Assembly: GCA_030596245.1 (NCBI GenBank)
Contig: JAUVKN010000012.1
Coordinates: forward strand, 1-25,909
Length of the DNA: 25,909 bases
Direction: 5' to 3'
Source of the DNA: Bacteroidia bacterium
GTDB lineage: Bacteria > Bacteroidota > Bacteroidia > Bacteroidales > GCA-2748055
The notes under the pieces were generated by a model. That model had not been told where the DNA came from. It worked only from the letters and a program-made list of their open reading frames with translations, and made no database searches. Made by a program: the position numbers and the translations under genes. Shown piece after piece: positions 25,062-25,909 of this stretch. The first letter of the stretch is position 1. Every line of letters starts with the position of its first letter.

Positions 25062-25909
25062 ATGAAAAGAGGAGCCTGGTTTCTCTATCTGTCAATATTG
25101 CTATACCTGCCCTTCAATGGTATCGGGCAGAGTTGCAATTCTTTATCCAAGGCCAATTCCATGGTCCCGGACCAGTTTTGTGCACCGGTACTGGTGGACT
25201 GGAATGTGAGCTATGTGGGAGTAGATAATGCAGGAACAACCGTGGAGATTCATTATGACTGGGACGACGGATCCTCAGAAACCATTGTGGCCACAGAAAG
25301 TTCGGCAGGCACCTTTTTTACAGATGCAAGCCATATCTACCCCTCCCAGGATGACCGATGTAACTACAGGCCTGTCGCAACCCTTGTGGTGAACGGAGTA
25401 TTGTGTAGCTCCTCATCACAGGAGCAGATCGTCACCGTATGGGATACGGACAACAAAAATGGCGGAGAGGTGAATGCAGAACCGGATGTCTATCCCGTAT
25501 GTGTGGGCAATGGAGCCACCATGCGGTTCGACGATGGAACACTCTTCAATTGTGTTCCGCCTCAGGAGAAGGATGTGCCCAACGAAGACACACGTTGGAT
25601 CCAGTGGGTGTATGGCACACACAACACCATGTCCTCTACCACAGAGGTGAGGGTGGATGGCGTGGTCAGGTCATATCCATGGGAAGGCCTGGTGATCACG
25701 CTTCCCGGTCCTGTTCACGGCTCGGACAAACAGAGCCTGCCCATCACTGTGGCTGATGATAACCTGGTCGATGAAGAATTTGAGGTGGAACTCAGGTACT
25801 GGAACTACTGCAATCCATACCTGCCGGGGATGCCTTCCGAACCTGCAGAAATTGACTATTCGGTGATCCGCATAGTGGATAACCCGGATGCCACCATCAC
25901 TCCGGTGGA
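25062..25909 (+). CDS. Secreted PKD-like/adhesin protein, N-terminal part (cut by window edge)
   Basis: An open frame runs from the ATG at 25062 to the right edge (282 codons, no stop). The N-terminus is a signal peptide (MKRGAWFLYLSILLYLPFNG, cleavage near IGQS). The mature part starts with a Cys-containing segment (SCNSLSKANS) and a PKD-like beta-sandwich with HYDWDDGSSETIV, the usual W-x-D/F-G-D-G turn in variant form, and a closing DASHIYPS. Later parts carry paired Cys (DRCNYRP, VLCSS; YPVCVGNG, FNCVPP) and a calx-beta-like DDNLVDEEFEVELRY segment. This looks like the start of a long multi-domain surface protein exported by T9SS, as in gliding and adhesion proteins, but the sorting domain lies outside the window. 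It is 63 bp after the oxidoreductase gene. Confidence 0.75.
   Translation, partial: MKRGAWFLYLSILLYLPFNGIGQSCNSLSKANSMVPDQFCAPVLVDWNVSYVGVDNAGTTVEIHYDWDDGSSETIVATESSAGTFFTDASHIYPSQDDRCNYRPVATLVVNGVLCSSSSQEQIVTVWDTDNKNGGEVNAEPDVYPVCVGNGATMRFDDGTLFNCVPPQEKDVPNEDTRWIQWVYGTHNTMSSTTEVRVDGVVRSYPWEGLVITLPGPVHGSDKQSLPITVADDNLVDEEFEVELRYWNYCNPYLPGMPSEPAEIDYSVIRIVDNPDATITPV

Overview
The window comes from a member of the Bacteroidota. Supporting signs are a type IX secretion (T9SS) C-terminal sorting domain, Bacteroidota-style -7 boxes (TAnnTTTG), lipoprotein and signal-peptide glycoside hydrolases, and a mannan operon of the type characterised in Bacteroides fragilis. Low-potential Fe-S proteins suggest an anaerobic or facultative life on plant polysaccharide. 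A narrower placement (for example Marinilabiliales) would be a guess. No RNA genes, insertion sequences, CRISPR arrays or SusC/SusD pairs were seen.

Layout. (1) 1-2809, minus strand: the start of a lipoprotein cut by the window edge, then a large secreted CotH-kinase / lamin-tail / T9SS protein. (2) 2986-5877, plus strand: a likely redox operon of a Cys-rich 4Fe-4S protein, a NapH/CcoG-like membrane ferredoxin and an MscS channel. It is preceded by a GTAAC-N4-GTTAC palindrome placed like a class II Crp/Fnr-family activator site. (3) 12442-5891, minus strand: aldehyde dehydrogenase, M14 zinc carboxypeptidase-like protein, ChaN-like protein and GH51 arabinofuranosidase, closely spaced. (4) 12552-20611, plus strand: a DUF418 membrane protein, then GH26 mannanase lipoprotein, Na+/solute symporter, AGE-family (mannobiose/cellobiose) 2-epimerase, GH130 mannosylglucose phosphorylase and GH10 xylanase. 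(5) 23073-20638, minus strand: GH94 cellobiose phosphorylase, convergent with the GH10 gene. (6) 23154-25909, plus strand: guanine deaminase, a Tat-exported Gfo/Idh/MocA oxidoreductase, and the start of a secreted PKD-like protein cut by the right edge.

How the genes fit together. Surface GH26 would cut beta-mannan to mannobiose, and the symporter would import it. The epimerase would convert mannobiose to mannosyl-glucose, and GH130 would split that with phosphate into mannose-1-phosphate and glucose. GH10, GH51 and GH94 add xylan, arabinan side-chain and cellobiose handling, so the region is a hemicellulose locus that favours ATP-saving phosphorolysis.

The most unusual sequence is a 156-bp array of 22 degenerate heptamers (ACCACTA/ACTACTA) directly upstream of the symporter. 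It is almost free of G on the coding strand and contains a 27-bp block repeated exactly 100 bp apart. It lies between the gene for polymer cutting and the gene for uptake, where a length-variable or Rho-related regulatory leader would matter.
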